Positions 9,138-17,368 of a stretch of 64,000 nt of DNA are shown piece by piece; position 1 is the stretch's first letter; each line of letters begins with the position of its first letter. This DNA is from Nitrosospira sp. Nsp11 (GTDB taxonomy: Bacteria; Pseudomonadota; Gammaproteobacteria; Burkholderiales; Nitrosomonadaceae), in NCBI RefSeq assembly GCF_900142705.1, contig NZ_FRBV01000002.1, positions 62,001 through 126,000 of the forward strand, given 5' to 3'. Both the position numbers and the translations under genes were made by a program. The notes below the pieces were generated by a model. It saw only the letters and a program-made list of their open reading frames with translations. It was not told where the DNA came from and did not search any database.

Positions 9138-10517
9138 ATGTCGGTAAATTCGGTTGCACTCGCGTATCTTATCGCCTCGGTTTTCTTTATTCTGGCGCTA
9201 AAAGGTTTAAGTTCGCCCCTGACCGCTCGTCGCGGTAACTTGTTTGGCATGGTCGGGATGGCGATTGCTGTCGTCACCACGCTTACGATCACCAGCAACT
9301 GGGCGCTGATACTCGCTTGTATTGCGGTGGGAGGCGCCATTGGCGCGATCGTTGCCCGTCGCGTGCAGATGACGGCGATGCCGGAACTGGTTGCATTCAT
9401 GCACTCGCTCGTGGGGTTGGCAGCGGTATTTATCGCTATCGCCGCTGTCAATAATCCTGCTTCGTTTGGTTTGCCTGAAACGCTGCCGATGGGCAGCAGG
9501 CTGGAGCTGTTCCTCGGTACATTCATTGGCGCCATGACCTGGTCGGGCTCGGTGATCGCGTTCCTGAAGTTGTCCGGCCGCATGAGCGGCGCGCCTATCA
9601 CCTTTGGCGGGCAGCACATGATCAACCTGATCCTGGCAATCGTGATGGTTGGATTCGGCCTGTGGTTCTTCTTTAGCGAGACTACCAACTGGACCGCTTT
9701 TGCGACAATGACGGCTATTGCCTTCGTACTCGGCTTTCTCATCATTATCCCCATCGGCGGCGCCGATATGCCGGTTGTGATTTCCATGCTCAACTCATAT
9801 TCCGGCTGGGCGGCGGCGGGAATAGGATTCTCGCTTGGCAACCCCATGCTGATCATTGCAGGTTCGCTGGTGGGCAGCTCAGGCGCCATTCTGTCCTATA
9901 TCATGTGCAAGGCCATGAACCGGCCCTTCATTTCGGTCATACTCGGTGGTTTCGGCAGCGAAACAGGCGCCGCGGCGGCGGGCGATGGCACCCAGAAAAC
10001 CCATCGCAGCGGCAGCGCGGAAGATGCGGCATTCTTGATGGGCAACGCCGACAGCGTAATCATTGTGCCCGGCTATGGGTTGGCGGTGGCACGGGCGCAG
10101 CATTCCGTTAAGGAACTGGCGGAAAAGCTGCACGCAAAAGGCGTCAACGTGCGTTTCGCAATTCATCCGGTCGCGGGGCGCATGCCCGGACACATGAACG
10201 TGTTGCTGGCGGAAGCAGAAATACCTTATGAGCAAGTGCTCGAGATGGATGAGATCAACAGCGATTTTTCCAACACGGACGTGGTGCTGGTGCTGGGCGC
10301 GAACGACGTAGTGAATCCAGCCGCCAACGTTCCCGGCAGCCCGATATATGGCATGCCCATTCTGGATGCCCACAAGGCACGTACGGTGATGGTGGTGAAA
10401 CGCAGCATGGCAGCGGGCTATGCCGGCCTCGACAATGACCTGTTCTACATGGACAAGACCATGATGGTCTTTGGCGATGCAAAGAAGGTGGTCGAGGAGA
10501 TGGTCAAGGCTTTGTAA
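9138..10517 (+). CDS. pntB: NAD(P) transhydrogenase subunit beta
   Basis: Beta subunit, 459 aa: an N-terminal membrane domain with about nine helices (residues 1-260), then NADP(H)-binding domain III beginning near 285. The family signatures GYGLAVARAQH, HPVAGRMPGHMNVLLAEA and VLGANDVVNPAA are all present. With PntAA and PntAB it couples inward proton flow to NADPH formation, a plausible need for an autotroph and for the sulfite reduction fed by the cys genes upstream. Its long antisense open frame is a shadow of the codon bias. Confidence 0.96.
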   Translation: MSVNSVALAYLIASVFFILALKGLSSPLTARRGNLFGMVGMAIAVVTTLTITSNWALILACIAVGGAIGAIVARRVQMTAMPELVAFMHSLVGLAAVFIAIAAVNNPASFGLPETLPMGSRLELFLGTFIGAMTWSGSVIAFLKLSGRMSGAPITFGGQHMINLILAIVMVGFGLWFFFSETTNWTAFATMTAIAFVLGFLIIIPIGGADMPVVISMLNSYSGWAAAGIGFSLGNPMLIIAGSLVGSSGAILSYIMCKAMNRPFISVILGGFGSETGAAAAGDGTQKTHRSGSAEDAAFLMGNADSVIIVPGYGLAVARAQHSVKELAEKLHAKGVNVRFAIHPVAGRMPGHMNVLLAEAEIPYEQVLEMDEINSDFSNTDVVLVLGANDVVNPAANVPGSPIYGMPILDAHKARTVMVVKRSMAAGYAGLDNDLFYMDKTMMVFGDAKKVVEEMVKAL

Positions 10518-10521
10518 GTTT

Positions 10522-10589
10522 TGAGGTACTTAAATCAGAACACACTCCGCCTGTTATGATGATGGTGATTCATTCACCGGAGTACCTCA
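10522..10589 (+). terminator. Possible terminator hairpin after pntB
   Basis: TGAGGTACT at 10522-10530 pairs exactly with AGTACCTCA at 10581-10589; an inner CTCCG/CGGAG pair lies within the 50-base loop. No T-run follows, so it may be only an mRNA-end structure. Confidence 0.3.
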
Positions 10590-10746
10590 GAAGCTGCTCG
10601 CTGCTATTTATTCAAAATAGTAAATAGATAGTCGCTTCCTTGTTGAAGCGAATTCCAACGAAGCGTCGGCAGCATTAGACAGGATGCGGAGACGAAAGGG
10701 CTAAGTTCATTATTATGATAGAGCATCAAAATAATGGACTGCGTAC

Positions 10747-11505
10747 ATGAGCGCGATCAAGGGCTTTTCCGAGGAAACGTTCGCGACAGGCAATCACTCG
10801 CTAATGCTCTACGGAAAAGGGAATGGGCCGGGCGTTATTCTCCTGCATGAATTGCCCGGTCTTACCCAGGACACAGTCGAGTTTGCGGAGTGGATTGCGG
10901 GCCACGGTTTTCACGTTGTCATGCCGCTCCTGTTCGGCCGTCCGCTTCAGCATCCGATGCTCGGCCTTTTGAAGTCCCCATTCATATGCATTCGAAAGGA
11001 ATTCAACAATCTCAGCGCGGGGAGATCAAGCCCCATCACGATGGTACTGCGCGCATTGTGCCGGAAAATACATTCTGAGCGTGGCGGACCGGGTGTAGGC
11101 GCCGTGGGCATGTGTTATACCGGCGGCTTTATTTTCGCGATGATGGTGGAGGCATCCCTCCTTGCACCGGTAGCGGCGCAGCCAAGTCTTCCATTTTTTC
11201 AATCCGGAGCGCTGGACGTCGAGCCGGAAAAACTTGCGTTCGCATCCAATCGTGCCGATACAATGTCATTGCTCGGGCTGCGTTTCGAGGACGACTTTCG
11301 CTGCCCTGCGGCTCGATTCGCGCGGCTGGAAGCATCGCTGCAAGTTCCGGCAGGATCCGCCCGGTCGCGCTTCCGTTCTGTGGTCGTGCCCGGGGAAGGG
11401 CATTCGACACTTACATTCGATTACCAGAAAGCGCTTGACCGGGGAGTCGATACACGTGAACTGGTGCTCAAGCATTTGCAAGCGCAACTGCTCGATCCCG
11501 GATAG
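10747..11505 (+). CDS. Dienelactone-hydrolase-family protein
   Basis: Alpha/beta-hydrolase of the dienelactone hydrolase family, 252 aa, cytoplasmic. It opens with the family pattern GVILLHELPGLTQDTVEFAE and VVMPLLFGRP. The nucleophile elbow is GMCYTGG, with cysteine as in true dienelactone hydrolases, and the C-terminal GEGHS supplies the likely histidine. The substrate is unknown; no aromatic-degradation genes are nearby. No strong ribosome site precedes the ATG. Regions between the conserved blocks are divergent, so a housekeeping ester hydrolase is as likely as a lactone enzyme. Confidence 0.75.
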   Translation: MSAIKGFSEETFATGNHSLMLYGKGNGPGVILLHELPGLTQDTVEFAEWIAGHGFHVVMPLLFGRPLQHPMLGLLKSPFICIRKEFNNLSAGRSSPITMVLRALCRKIHSERGGPGVGAVGMCYTGGFIFAMMVEASLLAPVAAQPSLPFFQSGALDVEPEKLAFASNRADTMSLLGLRFEDDFRCPAARFARLEASLQVPAGSARSRFRSVVVPGEGHSTLTFDYQKALDRGVDTRELVLKHLQAQLLDPG

Positions 11506-11745
11506 TCCGTTCCTTGACTCATCCAATAATGGTTTTGTGGATACCTGCCAGGATAAATTTTTTCTGTGGTTCGGGGATCGGGTTGTATACTTAAAAAAAG
11601 TCGAGTTGCAGGCGTCACAGCCAAAAGGAGCGTAAGCGTTTCACCTTCAAGTTGAAGCCGATCGCTATCCATATTCTCTCAATTTCACATTAATCTTCTT
11701 TAAAGAAAGGTTCTGTTCTGCTCATCGACAGTCAAAAATAAACCC

Positions 11746-12864
11746 ATGCGGATCGGACTACCCAAAGAAATCAAAGACCACGAAAATCGGGTGGGCTTGA
11801 CACCAAGCACGGTCAAAGCCTTGACGCGGCGTGGCCATCACGTGCTCGTACAGAGCGGGGCAGGGGATGGAAGCTTTATTTCCGATGCAGAATACCAATT
11901 AGCGGGCGCAACGATTGTTCCTCATGCTGACGATGCCTGGGCGGCGCAAATGGTAGTTAAAGTCAAAGAGCCGGCCGCGATTGAATATCGTTACCTGCGT
12001 CGGGACATGATTCTTTTCACTTATCTGCATTTGGCGTCGGACAGGCCCCTCACTGACGCTCTGCTGGAGAGCGGCGCCACAGCCATCGCATACGAAACGG
12101 TCCAGACCGAAGATGGAAAATTACCGCTATTGACGCCGATGAGCGAGGTAGCAGGGCGTATGGCGACCCAGATCGGTGCAACCTATTTGCAAAAAACGCG
12201 CGGCGGCCGTGGCGTATTGATGGGCGGGGTTCCGGGTGTCGCTCCAGCTAATGTCGCAATCCTGGGGGCGGGTATCGTAGGCACGAACGCTGCCCGTGTA
12301 GCTGTGGGATGCGGGGCACAGGTAACTGTACTGGATATCGATCATGATCGTCTTAAATATCTGGATGACATTTATCGCGGCCAGCTGCAGACGCGTATCA
12401 GCGACGAATATAATATCGAAGAGGTGGTCTATAGCGCCGATCTGGTCATTGGCGCTGTCTTGATACCCGGTGGACGCGCGCCATGGCTGATCACAGCCGG
12501 GATGTTGCCAAATATGAGGAAAGGTTCCGTAATCGTCGATGTGGCGGTTGATCAGGGGGGCTGCGTGGAAACAACGCGGCCTACCACTCACAGCGACCCC
12601 ACTTATGAGCTCGATGGAGTCGTACATTATTGTGTTTCCAATATGCCCAGCGCGGTTCCGCGAACCAGTACATTCGCGCTCAATATACAGACCGCTGTTT
12701 ATACGCTCCGTCTGGCCGAGGAAGGACTGGATGCTGTACGCAAGAATCGGGCGCTACAATATGGCCTTAACACGCACCATGGATCAGTAACTTATCTCGC
12801 TGTCGCGAGGGAGTTTGGCATGCAATATATTGAACCGTTGAAGGCGCTGGTGCATAACGGTTAA
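11746..12864 (+). CDS. ald: Alanine dehydrogenase
   Basis: NAD-dependent interconversion of L-alanine and pyruvate plus ammonia. 372 aa, the normal length. MRIGLPKEIKDHENRVGLTP is the family N-terminus; KVKEP and YLHLASD carry substrate-site residues, and AILGAGIVGTNAARVAVGCG at about 171-190 is the NAD-binding loop. C-terminal VHYCVSNMPSAVPRTST is also diagnostic. In an ammonia-rich cell it could assimilate ammonium or adjust NADH and alanine. It is related in fold to PntAA 3 kb upstream, but the two are clearly distinct proteins. Single gene with a 240-bp upstream gap that shows no clear operator. Confidence 0.93.
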   Translation: MRIGLPKEIKDHENRVGLTPSTVKALTRRGHHVLVQSGAGDGSFISDAEYQLAGATIVPHADDAWAAQMVVKVKEPAAIEYRYLRRDMILFTYLHLASDRPLTDALLESGATAIAYETVQTEDGKLPLLTPMSEVAGRMATQIGATYLQKTRGGRGVLMGGVPGVAPANVAILGAGIVGTNAARVAVGCGAQVTVLDIDHDRLKYLDDIYRGQLQTRISDEYNIEEVVYSADLVIGAVLIPGGRAPWLITAGMLPNMRKGSVIVDVAVDQGGCVETTRPTTHSDPTYELDGVVHYCVSNMPSAVPRTSTFALNIQTAVYTLRLAEEGLDAVRKNRALQYGLNTHHGSVTYLAVAREFGMQYIEPLKALVHNG

Positions 12865-12921
12865 CGCGTTGCTCCCCTTAAACAATTCGACTAATCAGGT
12901 AAAGACATAGGAGTAAGAAAG

Positions 12922-13854
12922 ATGAAATTCAAACACACCGTGCTTTTTGGCGCACTGGTTGCCCCATTATTCGCTATCAGTCAGCCGGCGCTGGCCAATA
13001 TCTATATCACTTTTGATTACCGGTATGATAGCTCGAACTTTTTTACGGGTGAAAATAGTTCACGCCAGAATCTGCTGAATGCAGCCGCTTCTGTATTCGA
13101 GACACGTTTTCAGGATAACCTGACCGCAATCTCCTCTTCCGGATCGAATAGATTCGATGCGCGCTTCTTTCAGCCGGATACCGGTATCAACACCCGTCTT
13201 TCCAATTATAGTGTCGCGCCTGATCAGATCGTGGTTTTTGTTGGAAGCTATAATATGGGTGGAATGCTAGCATCAGGTGGCCCCGGTGGAGTCGCGGGCG
13301 GCGGAGCGTCGGGCTTCCTCGACAATGCGTTAAGCAGAGGCCAGGCTGGAGCGCTTTTGCCCATGCAGACAGATTTTGGCCCGTGGGGCGGCGCTATTTC
13401 GTTCAATAACAATTCCAATTGGTACTTTGACACCGATATCACGACAGATGAGCCTTTTCCCAACAAGTATGATTTTTATTCAGTAGCAGTACATGAGCTT
13501 GCTCATGTACTCGGTTTCGGCGGCGCTCCATCGTTCAAGAACCTGAGCGCCGGCGGCGTGTTTACCGGCGCCGCTGTTCATGACCTGTATGGTTCGAATC
13601 CCCCCTTGACCACCGACGGCCACTGGGCAGCGAAGCTCAGTTATCAGGGACAGGAAGCTGCGATGGATCCGAGCATTGCAACCAACCAGCGCAGCCATTT
13701 CACGGAACTTGACTACGCCGCCATGAAAGACATAGGTTGGCAGGTTTCGCCGATACCAGAGCCGGAAACATGGACCTTGATGGCTGCCGGCTTGGGGCTG
13801 CTCGGCGCGCGCTTGCGCCGTTCTGAACGTAAAAGAAGTGAACGTAAAAGCTAG
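12922..13854 (+). CDS. PEP-CTERM secreted zinc metalloprotease
   Basis: 310-aa exported protein. A signal peptide covers about residues 1-26 (cleavage near ALA-N). HELAHVLGFG at 191-200 is an HExxHxxGxx zinc site, so it should be a metzincin-like protease. The C-terminus is a PEP-CTERM tail: PIPEPETWTLM, a hydrophobic helix, then a basic end with the duplicated SERKRSERKS. Such tails are recognised by exosortase and point to the cell surface or exopolysaccharide matrix. No exosortase gene is in the window. AGGAG lies 8 bases before the ATG. The TAG stop is the first three bases of a palindromic repeat. Confidence 0.88.
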   Translation: MKFKHTVLFGALVAPLFAISQPALANIYITFDYRYDSSNFFTGENSSRQNLLNAAASVFETRFQDNLTAISSSGSNRFDARFFQPDTGINTRLSNYSVAPDQIVVFVGSYNMGGMLASGGPGGVAGGGASGFLDNALSRGQAGALLPMQTDFGPWGGAISFNNNSNWYFDTDITTDEPFPNKYDFYSVAVHELAHVLGFGGAPSFKNLSAGGVFTGAAVHDLYGSNPPLTTDGHWAAKLSYQGQEAAMDPSIATNQRSHFTELDYAAMKDIGWQVSPIPEPETWTLMAAGLGLLGARLRRSERKRSERKS

Positions 13855-14017
13855 CAGCCTGTCGGACTTGAAGAATCGCAGTGAAAAAATGACCGGGTGA
13901 GGGCACATTTTGCGGATTTTGAAGGCCAATAGTTATTTTATTGGCCTAAAAAGTCGCGAAATATGAACCGGCCAGACGCTTTTGCAGGTGATTTCCTTCT
14001 AAGTCCGACAGGGTGCT
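13853..14017. repeat. Palindromic repeat, long copy (AGCAGCCTGTCGGACTTG family)
   Basis: AGCAGCCTGTCGGACTTG at 13853-13870 faces AAGTCCGACAGGGTGCT at 14001-14017. A hairpin GGCCAATA-N7-TATTGGCC at 13924-13946 lies inside, and ATATGAACCGGCC at 13961-13973 pairs with GGCCGGTTCATAT at 14022-14034 just outside, so the two long pairings interlock. The left arm forms the stop codon of the metalloprotease gene. A short solo copy is at 51.9 kb. No coding capacity. Confidence 0.65.
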
Positions 14018-14210
14018 CGGTGGCCGGTTCATATCAGCGTTATTTAATTAGCCTGCTGGTTATCACAATTTCTTAAAATCATCTTTGCTATCAGCATGCA
14101 TCAATCCGAGCCGTAGTTTCGTTCTCGGGGGGTGCTGCACGCGGTACGGTACGATACGCCCGTCGCGGTTAGTAAATCCGTTGTCTACGCGCAAATACGC
14201 GGCAACACAA

Positions 14211-15914
14211 ATGCCCCACAGTGTTACTCTAATCACCACCATTGCCGTCAGTTTCGGTCTTGCGCTGCTGATGGGGCTCATCGCCAACCGATTGAAGTTG
14301 CCGGTGTTGGTTGGTTATCTTGCTGCAGGTGTCATTCTGGGTTCCAATACGCCGGGCTTCGTGGCCGACATGGAGCTATCCGCCCAGTTGGCGGAAATCG
14401 GCGTAATACTGCTGATGTTCGGCGTCGGGTTACATTTTTCGTTGAACGATCTACTGGCTGTGCGGCGGATCGCCTTACCCGGCGCGATCGTCCAGATTGT
14501 GGTGGCGACTGCTTTCGGTGCCATGGTTGCTACCTCCTGGGGTTGGAACCTGGGCGTTGGTATTGTATTTGGTGTGGCGTTGTCCACGGCGAGCACCGTC
14601 GTGTTGCTGCGAGCGCTGGAGCAACGCGGCCTGCTCAAGTCCGTTAACGGCTCTATTGCGGTGGGCTGGCTTGTAGTCGAGGACCTGGCGATGGTCCTGG
14701 TTCTTGTTCTGTTGCCGCCGCTTGCCGGATGGCTGGGCGACAATGCGGGCGGCCCTGAGGGAGTATCAAGCATCGATTTGCTGACGACTTTGCTGCTCAC
14801 CTTCGGCAAAGTAGCGGTCTTTATTGCACTGATGCTTGTTGTCGGGAAACGCGTGTTCCCCTGGTTGCTTTGGCACGTCGCCAGCACAAACTCGAACGAG
14901 CTCTTTATCTTGAGCGTGATAGCGGTCGCGATAGGCATCGCCTACGGTTCCGCAATGCTCTTCGGTGTTTCCTTCGCTCTGGGTGCTTTTTTTGCCGGCA
15001 TGGTGATGAGGGAATCCGCTCTAAGCCATCGAGCCGCGCAGGAGTCCCTGCCTCTCCGCGACGCTTTTTCGGTTTTATTTTTTGTTTCCGTGGGAATGTT
15101 GTTTGATCCAGGCGTACTGGTAGAACAACCGCTCCATGTTCTCGCCACGCTCGGAATCATCATCATCGGGAAGTCGCTGGCTGCCTTTTTATTGGTACTT
15201 GCTTTCCGTTATCCTCTGAATACGGCATTAACCGTGTCCGCCAGCCTTGCGCAAATTGGTGAATTCTCGTTTATCCTTGCCGCGCTAGGCGTGTCACTCG
15301 GGCTGCTTCCGGTTGAAGCTCAGAGCCTTATACTGGCGGGCGCGTTTATCTCGATCACACTTAATCCCTTCGTATTTCGGGTAATCGAACCGGCACAGGC
15401 TTGGATACGCTCCCGTTCCAACCTTGCGCGTATCCTGGAGCGTTCCGACGACCCACTGGCTGAGCTGCCGATGACCGTTGCGTCAAGCCATGTCACGAGC
15501 CATGTCGTGCTCGTGGGCTATGGCCGTGTCGGCCGGCTCATCAGTGACACATTGGTCGAGCGGGGATTATCGTTTGTTGTGGCGGAACAAAACCGTGAGC
15601 TGGTTGAAGGACTGCGCAAGCGTGGAATTCATGCCGTAGCCGGGGATGCAGCCGAACCCGCTGTACTGATACAGGCACATATCGCGCGAGCCGCAATGCT
15701 CGTGATCGCGGTTCCCGATACGCTACGTGCCCGGCGAATGATCGAAACAGCACGTATACTTAACCCCCCGGTTGAGATCATTGTTCGTACGCATAATGAA
15801 GAAGAGGCGGCGCTACTCAGGAGGGAAAGCGGCGGAGCGGTATTTCTGGGCGAACACGAGCTCGCTCGGAGCATGGCACGACACATACTGGAAAAAGTTG
15901 CGGGTGATAAGTGA
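14211..15914 (+). CDS. CPA2-family cation/proton antiporter, YbaL/KefB type
   Basis: 567 aa from the ATG at 14211, chosen because the preceding 42 codons are not hydrophobic or family-like; the open frame extends to 14085. About 12 membrane helices cover residues 1-380, with GYLAAGVILG, EIGVILLMFGVGLHFS and FFAGMVMRESALSHRA typical of KefB/YbaL. A TrkA-N nucleotide-binding domain follows: HVVLVGYGRVGRLI near 428. It is expected to exchange K+ or another monovalent cation for protons and to sense NAD(H) or a related ligand. Single gene; the start is preceded by a weak ribosome site. Confidence 0.88.
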   Translation: MPHSVTLITTIAVSFGLALLMGLIANRLKLPVLVGYLAAGVILGSNTPGFVADMELSAQLAEIGVILLMFGVGLHFSLNDLLAVRRIALPGAIVQIVVATAFGAMVATSWGWNLGVGIVFGVALSTASTVVLLRALEQRGLLKSVNGSIAVGWLVVEDLAMVLVLVLLPPLAGWLGDNAGGPEGVSSIDLLTTLLLTFGKVAVFIALMLVVGKRVFPWLLWHVASTNSNELFILSVIAVAIGIAYGSAMLFGVSFALGAFFAGMVMRESALSHRAAQESLPLRDAFSVLFFVSVGMLFDPGVLVEQPLHVLATLGIIIIGKSLAAFLLVLAFRYPLNTALTVSASLAQIGEFSFILAALGVSLGLLPVEAQSLILAGAFISITLNPFVFRVIEPAQAWIRSRSNLARILERSDDPLAELPMTVASSHVTSHVVLVGYGRVGRLISDTLVERGLSFVVAEQNRELVEGLRKRGIHAVAGDAAEPAVLIQAHIARAAMLVIAVPDTLRARRMIETARILNPPVEIIVRTHNEEEAALLRRESGGAVFLGEHELARSMARHILEKVAGDK

Positions 15915-16035
15915 AGAAATCAACATCATATGCAAGACCATCGGTAGTATGGGAGTTTAACGGGCAAGTCGGTCGGCATTGCTTGAATGCCGGTACACGA
16001 ACTGATCCAGGTATGAGATTGCAAGGAGGATTGAA

Positions 16036-16389
16036 ATGAGTGAAAGGATTGTCGTTTATCAGAAACCCGGATGCAGCAAATGCAGAGCTACGCTCGAGCT
16101 TGTTGCGAGCAGCGGCCAAGAGTTTGACGCTGTCAATTATTATGAAACACCTTTGACCGCCGAGCGCTTACGCGAACTGATCGATAAGCTTGGCTTGCCG
16201 GTACGCGATGTGCTGCGTGGCGACGAACCTCTGGCGCGTAGCCTCAAGCTTGCTGAGCGAGCGTTGCCGGATGAAGAACTGATAAGGATCATGGTGGAAA
16301 ATCCGGATTTGATTCAGCGCCCAATTGTTGTGCGCGGCGATGAGGCAATGCTGTGCCGTCCGCCGGAAAACGTGATGAAATTGCTGTAA
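16036..16389 (+). CDS. ArsC-family (arsenate reductase/glutaredoxin-like) protein
   Basis: 117-aa thioredoxin-fold protein of the ArsC/Spx family. VYQKPGCSKCRATLELV holds CSKC at residues 14-17; the classic arsenate reductase has a single cysteine here, so the pair suggests a redox role as in YffB/Spx relatives. LIQRPIVV near residue 95 is the conserved ArsC loop with the arginine. AAGGAGG lies 6 bases before the ATG. No other ars genes are near, so arsenic resistance is not supported by context. Confidence 0.82.
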   Translation: MSERIVVYQKPGCSKCRATLELVASSGQEFDAVNYYETPLTAERLRELIDKLGLPVRDVLRGDEPLARSLKLAERALPDEELIRIMVENPDLIQRPIVVRGDEAMLCRPPENVMKLL

Positions 16390-16577
16390 TGATTTTCCCG
16401 AAAATGCGATGAACAGGAATAGGATTCGATATGGTTCCGGTTGCTGGGCCTCTGAAGCACTCGTTCAGCCAAGGGCACTATTTTAAATAATTGTATAAGT
16501 GTTTAAACTGGTGCTGATAGAACGTCAAATACAATGACAACGTAATGACATTCGAATGTACGTACAGGAAATTGACA

Positions 16578-16988
16578 ATGAATATGATGTCTGTTGGAAT
16601 TTTGCGACTAATACTTCGATTTGCCTTTGCTATCCTTCTGGGAGGGTCTGCTACGGTTGTACAGGCAGAGTGTGCTGGATGCCTCTGCCCCGGGAACCCC
16701 TGCAAGCTGTGTCCGCTGCCGCCCCAAAAAAATGCGCCACCAGTCGCGGATGAACCGGACATTTGTCTTAAAATCAGAGAGAGAGTAACGGCGATTTCAA
16801 AAGATACAGAGCCGAACGAACATTATGAGAGTGTGAACAAATCGATCATGGAGTGTGTAAGAAACGGCGGCGACGTGATTATGAATTCGCGCCGAAACAA
16901 GGAATTTCCTTCCAAACATTATTGCAAGCCCTACATTGCGGAAGGCAAGGCAAATACTGATGGTGCTCACCTTCCCCGGAAGAAATAA
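16578..16988 (+). CDS. Cysteine-rich exported protein, unknown function
   Basis: 136 aa from the ATG at 16578; an earlier in-frame ATG at 16545 gives a poor signal peptide. Residues 1-31 form a signal peptide ending VVQA-E. The mature part begins with five cysteines in about 22 residues (ECAGCLCPGNPCKLCPLPP), then a proline stretch and a helical region with three further spaced cysteines. A periplasmic, disulfide-linked or metal-binding protein is likely. I recognise no family. A perfect 12-bp palindrome, ACATTCGAATGT, lies at 16549-16560 just upstream. Confidence 0.6.
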   Translation: MNMMSVGILRLILRFAFAILLGGSATVVQAECAGCLCPGNPCKLCPLPPQKNAPPVADEPDICLKIRERVTAISKDTEPNEHYESVNKSIMECVRNGGDVIMNSRRNKEFPSKHYCKPYIAEGKANTDGAHLPRKK

Positions 16989-17057
16989 GGATCAATGGAG
17001 ACACTCGACAGCAAAGCGGGGCAAATACCTGGGCAGGTACGCAGGTTGGAAAACCAC

Positions 17058-17213
17058 GTCGGGCGTAGCCCGACCTACCGCCTGTTTTGTAACAGTAGGT
17101 CCATCGGAATGGGGGTTATTCCTCTCGACCCTGCGTAAGGAGATTGGCATCAAACATACGCGGCTGTTATAAAACATACGGAGATGGATAAAGTAGGTCG
17201 GGCTACGCCCGAC
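17058..17213. repeat. REP/BIME-like inverted pair
   Basis: GTCGGGCGTAGCCCGACCTAC (17058-17078; 21 bases, first 17 self-pairing) is perfectly inverted at 17193-17213. Each unit is a hairpin (GTCGGGC-GTA-GCCCGAC), and the pair forms a larger fold around 114 bp. This is the arrangement of REP sequences mobilised by RAYT transposases; no RAYT gene is in the window. It lies in the gap between the Cys-rich gene and the histidine kinase. Confidence 0.7.
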
Positions 17214-17368
17214 AATACGTCAGCGCGTAGGTCTCCACTGCAGTGTCTTCAGCAGACCGGCAGACTTATTATCCTCCTGCTGTAGAGTCTTCTAAACGAA
17301 ACTGTTGACGTGAGCATGAGGCGAGCGCAAATAAAATTGTTCCGAACCTGGGCTGTCGAAGGGAAAAA

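Noticed and set aside
9131-9889. 252-codon minus-strand open frame opposite pntB
   Set aside because: Low-complexity Ile/Pro/Ala-rich shadow of the membrane-protein coding strand, with no ribosome site.
16036-16389. Arsenic-resistance operon
   Set aside because: Only the ArsC-like gene is present, with a CxxC pair and no arsR, arsB or acr3 nearby.
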